A stretch of 64,000 bases of DNA, taken from positions 62,001-126,000 of the forward strand of contig NZ_SGXT01000014.1 of NCBI RefSeq assembly GCF_004216855.1, written 5' to 3'. Below are positions 60,713 to 64,000 of the stretch, one piece after another; positions within the stretch are counted from its first letter, which is position 1, and each line of letters opens with the position of its first letter. The notes under the pieces are model-generated. The model was not told the DNA's origin. It searched no databases and saw nothing but the letters and a program-made list of their open reading frames with translations. Source of the DNA: Microcella alkaliphila. GTDB lineage: Bacteria; Actinomycetota; Actinomycetes; Actinomycetales; Microbacteriaceae. The position numbers and the translations under genes are program-made.

Positions 60713-60738
60713 GCCTCCGAGCCTAAGCGGAAACCGTG

Positions 60739-60752
60739 TGGAACCGCTCCCA
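60739..60752 (-). promoter_or_regulatory. CebR-like LacI-family operator upstream of GH1
   Basis: On the coding strand TGGGAGCGGTTCCA, which matches the known Streptomyces CebR box TGGGAGCGCTCCCA at 12 of 14 positions. It differs from the GGGAAA-type sites of the pectin locus, so a different LacI-family repressor is likely. Confidence 0.6.
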
Positions 60753-60756
60753 CGCA

Positions 60757-60792
60757 ACGAGGCCCCGCGGCGATCTCGCCGCGGGGCCTCGT
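60757..60792. terminator. Perfect 17-bp hairpin between GH1 and the sugar ABC operon
   Basis: ACGAGGCCCCGCGGCGA (60757-60773) pairs completely with 60776-60792 across a two-base loop. It follows the permease stop (60844) on the minus strand and separates that operon from the GH1 promoter. No T-run is present. Confidence 0.7.
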
Positions 60793-60843
60793 GACGCGAG
60801 TTCCCTCGTGGGCCGGATGCGCGCATCCGGGTTCTCGGAATTC

Positions 60844-62091
60844 TTACCGGCGGGTGCGCACCCCGGCCCGGTTCTTGTTGTAGACGTCGAAGGCGACCGC
60901 CAGGAGGAGCACGAGTCCCTTCACCGCCTGCTGCCACTCGATACCGATGCCCATGATCGACATGCCGTTGTTCAGCACACCGATGATGAAGCCACCAATA
61001 ATGGCGCCAGTCACCGTTCCGATGCCGCCTTGCACTGCGGCACCACCGATGAACGCGGCAGAGATGGCCTCGAGCTCGAAGCCCTCACCGGCCTTCGGGC
61101 CCGCCAGGTTGAGGCGGGCGGTGAAGATGAGGCCGGCGAGCGCGGCGAGGACACCCATGTTGACGAACAGGTAGAAGTCGACCCAGCGCGTCTTGATGCC
61201 CGAGAGCTCCGCAGCGCGGCGGTTGCCGCCGATCGCGTAGACGTGGCGGCCGAACGTGGTGCGGTTCGCGACGACGCCGTACGTGAGCACGAGAGCGGCA
61301 AGGACGACGAGCGTGACCGGGATGCCCTTGTACGAGCTCAGCGCAAACGAGACCGCGCCGATACCGACGACGAACAGGCCGAGCTTTCCGATGAACCACG
61401 GGGTCGGCTCGACCTCCTGGCCGTACTTCAGGCGGCCTGCGCGGGTGCGCAGCTGCTGCACGATGAGCCCCGCGATAGCAAACGCCCCGATCGCGAGGGT
61501 CAGCGGATCGACCGTGGTGCCGAACAGCTCGACCGGGAAGTTGATGAAGCCGTTGCCGAGGTTGCGGTACTCCTGCGGGAACGAACCGATGTTCGAGTTC
61601 CCGAGGGTGATGAGGGCGGCACCGCGGAATATCAGCATGCCCGCCAATGTGACGATGAACGCGGGTATCCCGACGTAGGCGATCCAGAACCCCTGCCATG
61701 CACCGACGAGCGCGCCGACGGCGAGCGAGAGGATGATCGCGAGCCACCATGGCAGGCCCCAGGTGACCGCGAAGACTCCGGACACGGCGCCGATGAAGGC
61801 CGCGACCGAGCCGACGGAGAGGTCGATGTGGCCAGCGACGATCACGAGGACCATGCCGATCGCAAGGACGAGGATGTATCCGTTCTGCACGATCAGGTTC
61901 GAGATGTTCTGCGGCCGCAAGAGGATGCCGTTGGTCGTGATCGAGAAGAACACGACGACGGCGAGCAGGGCCAGGAAGATGCCGTTCTTGCCGAGGTCGG
62001 CCGCGGCGTGCGACAGCATCGCCGTGATCTTGTTCTGGCGGCCGGTGTCAGCGGGCCCGAGCGGAGCGGGGTTCGTGGTCTGGCTGGTCAT
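60844..62091 (-). CDS. Monosaccharide ABC transporter permease (MmsB/GguB/XylH-like)
   Basis: A 415-residue CUT2-family permease with about ten or more membrane segments. The sequence has LIVQNGYILVLAIGMVLVIV, GHIDLSVGSVAAFIGA (about 108-123), ALPALIVTLA-like IPAFIVTLAGMLIFRG, YAIGGNRRAAELSGI and SISAAFIGGAAVQGG-type EAISAAFIGGAAVQGGIGTV. This is the long MmsB/GguB form rather than the 320-residue RbsC form. It shares one base with the ATPase stop (TAATG). With a ChvE-like binding protein it would import galactose, arabinose, xylose or glucose. Confidence 0.93.
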   Translation of the reverse strand: MTSQTTNPAPLGPADTGRQNKITAMLSHAAADLGKNGIFLALLAVVVFFSITTNGILLRPQNISNLIVQNGYILVLAIGMVLVIVAGHIDLSVGSVAAFIGAVSGVFAVTWGLPWWLAIILSLAVGALVGAWQGFWIAYVGIPAFIVTLAGMLIFRGAALITLGNSNIGSFPQEYRNLGNGFINFPVELFGTTVDPLTLAIGAFAIAGLIVQQLRTRAGRLKYGQEVEPTPWFIGKLGLFVVGIGAVSFALSSYKGIPVTLVVLAALVLTYGVVANRTTFGRHVYAIGGNRRAAELSGIKTRWVDFYLFVNMGVLAALAGLIFTARLNLAGPKAGEGFELEAISAAFIGGAAVQGGIGTVTGAIIGGFIIGVLNNGMSIMGIGIEWQQAVKGLVLLLAVAFDVYNKNRAGVRTRR

Positions 62092-63620
62092 TATCGCTGC
62101 TTCTCCAGGGTCATGAGCTTGAGCAGAGCTTCAGGGGTGGCGTCTTCGGTCGGCAGCTCGCCGGTGATGCGACCTTCGGACAGGGTGTAGATGCGATCAC
62201 AGATGCCGAGCAGCTCGGGCAGCTCGGAGGAGATGACGATGATCGCCTTCCCCTCGTCGGCGAGGCGGTTGATGATCGTGTAGATCTCGTACTTCGCCCC
62301 CACGTCGATGCCGCGGGTGGGCTCATCGAGGATGAGCACATCGGGGTCCGACTGGATCCACTTCGACAGGACAACCTTCTGCTGGTTACCGCCCGACAGC
62401 TGGCCGGTCTTGTTCATCACGCTCGGCGTCTTGATGTTCATCGACTTCTTGTACTCGTTCGCGATGCGGTACTCCTCGTTGTCGTTCACGAGGCCCATCG
62501 TCACGAGCTTGTCGAGGGAGGCAACAGAGATGTTGCGCTTCACGTCTTCGATGAGGTTCAAGCCGTACGTCTTGCGGTCCTCCGTCGCGTACGCGAGCCC
62601 GTTCTGGATCGCTTCGGCGACAGAGCGCACCTTGATCTCTTTGCCGCGCTTGTAGACCGTGCCCGAGATGCGCGAGCCGTACGCGCGCCCGAACAGGCTC
62701 ATCGCGAACTCGGTGCGGCCGGCGCCCATGAGGCCCGCGATGCCGACGATCTCGCCTGCATTCGCGGTGATCGACACGTTGTCGACGATGACCCGCTGGT
62801 TGTCTTGCGGGTGGTGGGCCGTCCAGTTCTCGACGCGCAGCACCTCCTCACCGATGTGCGACGTGTGGTCGGGGTACCGGTGCTCGAGGTCGCGGCCGAC
62901 CATCCCCTTGATGATGCGGTCTTCACTGACCTCGGTGCGGGTGATCGTCTCGATGGTCTTGCCGTCGCGGATGACGGTGACGTTGTCGGCGATCTTGCGA
63001 ATCTCGTTGAGCTTGTGACTGATGATGATCGACGTGATGCCCTGCTGCTTCAGGTGCAGGATCAGGTCGAGCAGGTGGTCGGAGTCAGCGTCGTTGAGCG
63101 CGGCGGTCGGCTCGTCGAGGATGAGCAGCTTCACTTCCTTCGACAGCGCCTTCGCGATCTCGACCAGCTGCTGCTTGCCGACACCAATGTCCATGACCTT
63201 CGTGGTCGGCTTCTCGCTCAAGCCCACGCGGGCGAGAAGCTTCGCGGCCTCGAAGTTGGTCTTGTTCCAGTCGATGAGGCCGAAGGGTCCCTTGACCTCG
63301 TTGCCGAGGAAGATGTTCTCGGCGATCGACAGGTACTGGCTGAGGGCCAGCTCCTGGTGAATGATGACGATGCCCTTCGACTCGCTGTCGCGGATGTCGG
63401 AGAACTCGACCGTCTCATTTTCGAAGACGATCTCACCGTCGTAGGTGCCGTGCGGGTACACGCCCGAGAGCACCTTCATGAGGGTGGACTTGCCCGCGCC
63501 GTTCTCGCCGCAGATCGCGTGGACTTCGCCGCGCTGAACCTGCAGGGTCACGTCAGACAGGGCCTTCACACCCGGGAAGGTCTTCGTGATGCCGCGCATC
63601 TCGAGGATGTTCTGGGTCAC
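62091..63620 (-). CDS. Monosaccharide ABC transporter ATP-binding protein (MmsA/GguA-like)
   Basis: A 509-residue protein with two ATPase domains. The first has Walker [10 protein letters not shown] and Walker [12 protein letters not shown]; the second lacks a standard Walker A (GLMGAGRTE), as in this family, but keeps LSGGNQQKV and [16 protein letters not shown] 63620 gives the conserved [20 protein letters not shown] start. The linker [14 protein letters not shown] with PHGTYDG is the MmsA/GguA subtype. It lies downstream of the binding-protein gene with a hairpin between them. Confidence 0.94.
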   Translation of the reverse strand: MTQNILEMRGITKTFPGVKALSDVTLQVQRGEVHAICGENGAGKSTLMKVLSGVYPHGTYDGEIVFENETVEFSDIRDSESKGIVIIHQELALSQYLSIAENIFLGNEVKGPFGLIDWNKTNFEAAKLLARVGLSEKPTTKVMDIGVGKQQLVEIAKALSKEVKLLILDEPTAALNDADSDHLLDLILHLKQQGITSIIISHKLNEIRKIADNVTVIRDGKTIETITRTEVSEDRIIKGMVGRDLEHRYPDHTSHIGEEVLRVENWTAHHPQDNQRVIVDNVSITANAGEIVGIAGLMGAGRTEFAMSLFGRAYGSRISGTVYKRGKEIKVRSVAEAIQNGLAYATEDRKTYGLNLIEDVKRNISVASLDKLVTMGLVNDNEEYRIANEYKKSMNIKTPSVMNKTGQLSGGNQQKVVLSKWIQSDPDVLILDEPTRGIDVGAKYEIYTIINRLADEGKAIIVISSELPELLGICDRIYTLSEGRITGELPTEDATPEALLKLMTLEKQR

Positions 63621-63661
63621 GTCAGTACCCGATCCCTTTCGTACGTCGTTGTTCTGGGGGT

Positions 63662-63696
63662 GGCCGGTGGTGGGGAGCATAACCCCACCACCGGCC
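63662..63696 (-). terminator. Perfect 14-bp hairpin between binding-protein and ATPase genes
   Basis: GGCCGGTGGTGGGG (63662-63675), seven-base loop, CCCCACCACCGGCC (63683-63696). It starts 36 bases after the binding-protein stop. Lacking a T-run, it is more likely an mRNA-stabilizing or partial-termination element, like the hairpin at 19805. Confidence 0.72.
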
Positions 63697-63732
63697 GATG
63701 TGACGACCGAATCGGTCAGAGGTGTCGACCCG

Positions 63733-64000
63733 TTACAGGCCGACGTCCTCCGCCGTCCAGTAGCCGGTGTCGATCAGAGCCGACTGCACGTTGTCCGCGA
63801 TCACGGGCACCGGGCCGAGCAGGAACGACGGCACGATCTTCACGCCGTTGTCGTACGTCTCGGTGTCGTTGATCTGGGGCTCGCCGCCCTCGAGCAGGGC
63901 CTGCGCCATGCCCGCGGCAACCTTCGCCAGCTCACGGGTGTCCTTGAAGATCGTCGCGTGCTGCTCACCCGCGAGGATGGCGCGCACCGAGTCGAGCTCC
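63733..64000 (-). CDS. ChvE/MmsE-like sugar-binding protein, C-terminal part (cut by window edge)
   Basis: Only the last 88 codons are in the window; the start lies beyond 64000. The tail has [20 protein letters not shown] and [20 protein letters not shown], which match the C-terminal region of ChvE-type periplasmic binding proteins for galactose, arabinose, glucose or xylose. It is the first visible gene of the mmsA/mmsB-like importer operon. Confidence 0.88.
   Translation of the reverse strand, partial: ELDSVRAILAGEQHATIFKDTRELAKVAAGMAQALLEGGEPQINDTETYDNGVKIVPSFLLGPVPVIADNVQSALIDTGYWTAEDVGL

Overview
The window is about 64 kb of GC-rich DNA with short intergenic gaps, frequent ATGA/GTGA overlaps, GTG and even TTG starts, an Lsr2 nucleoid protein, and a housekeeping neighbourhood of dnaX-recR, an actinobacterial-type SRP RNA and tRNA-Ser. 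Together these point to an actinobacterium, most likely Microbacteriaceae; that placement is an inference, since no 16S gene is present. I found no prophage, IS element, CRISPR array or rRNA.

Layout. (1) 1-4705, minus strand: an operon of GH36 alpha-galactosidase, a zinc-less MDR dehydrogenase, a Gfo/Idh oxidoreductase and a ROK regulator cut by the window edge. (2) 4798-16070: recR, dnaX, a Phd/RelE-like toxin-antitoxin cassette inserted at the 3' end of galE, galE, lsr2, an SDR, ackA-pta, SRP RNA, tRNA-Ser(GGA) and an AI-2E-type permease. (3) 16173-27323: an ACR3/BASS-type transporter and a GltS-type carrier, then a seven-gene operon (a MetQNI-like ABC importer, two DszC/SfnC-like monooxygenases flanking an aldo/keto reductase, and a DszA/NtaA-like monooxygenase). 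Facing it are an FMN reductase and a stand-alone OmpR-type DNA-binding protein. I read this as an organosulfur import and desulfurization island. (4) 27409-51448: a pectin (rhamnogalacturonan-I/galactan/arabinan) locus with glycerate kinase, GH42, DUF624, a CUT1 importer lacking its ATPase, a GH43-like protein, cupin, DUF6807, Gfo/Idh, a LacI regulator, a 1,432-residue PL11-type lyase, Gfo/Idh-DUF993-sugar isomerase, GH51 and a broken GH35 gene. Six copies of one LacI-type palindrome sit in its three promoter regions. (5) 51471-64000: a saccharopine-dehydrogenase-like/alditol oxidase/ABC exporter operon, a PAP2 phosphatase, a Bcr/CflA MFS pump, a HhH-GPD repair protein, a GH1 beta-glucosidase with a CebR-like operator, and a ChvE/MmsAB-type monosaccharide importer cut by the right edge.

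How it works together. The secreted PL11 enzyme would cut the rhamnogalacturonan backbone. The CUT1 importer would bring in oligomers, and GH42, GH43, GH51 and (formerly) GH35 would trim galactose and arabinose. The Gfo/Idh, DUF993 and isomerase genes would handle oxidized or unusual sugars, and the ChvE-type importer the free monosaccharides. The sulfur island would supply sulfur from sulfones, sulfonates or related compounds. Substrates are inferred from families, not shown by the sequence.
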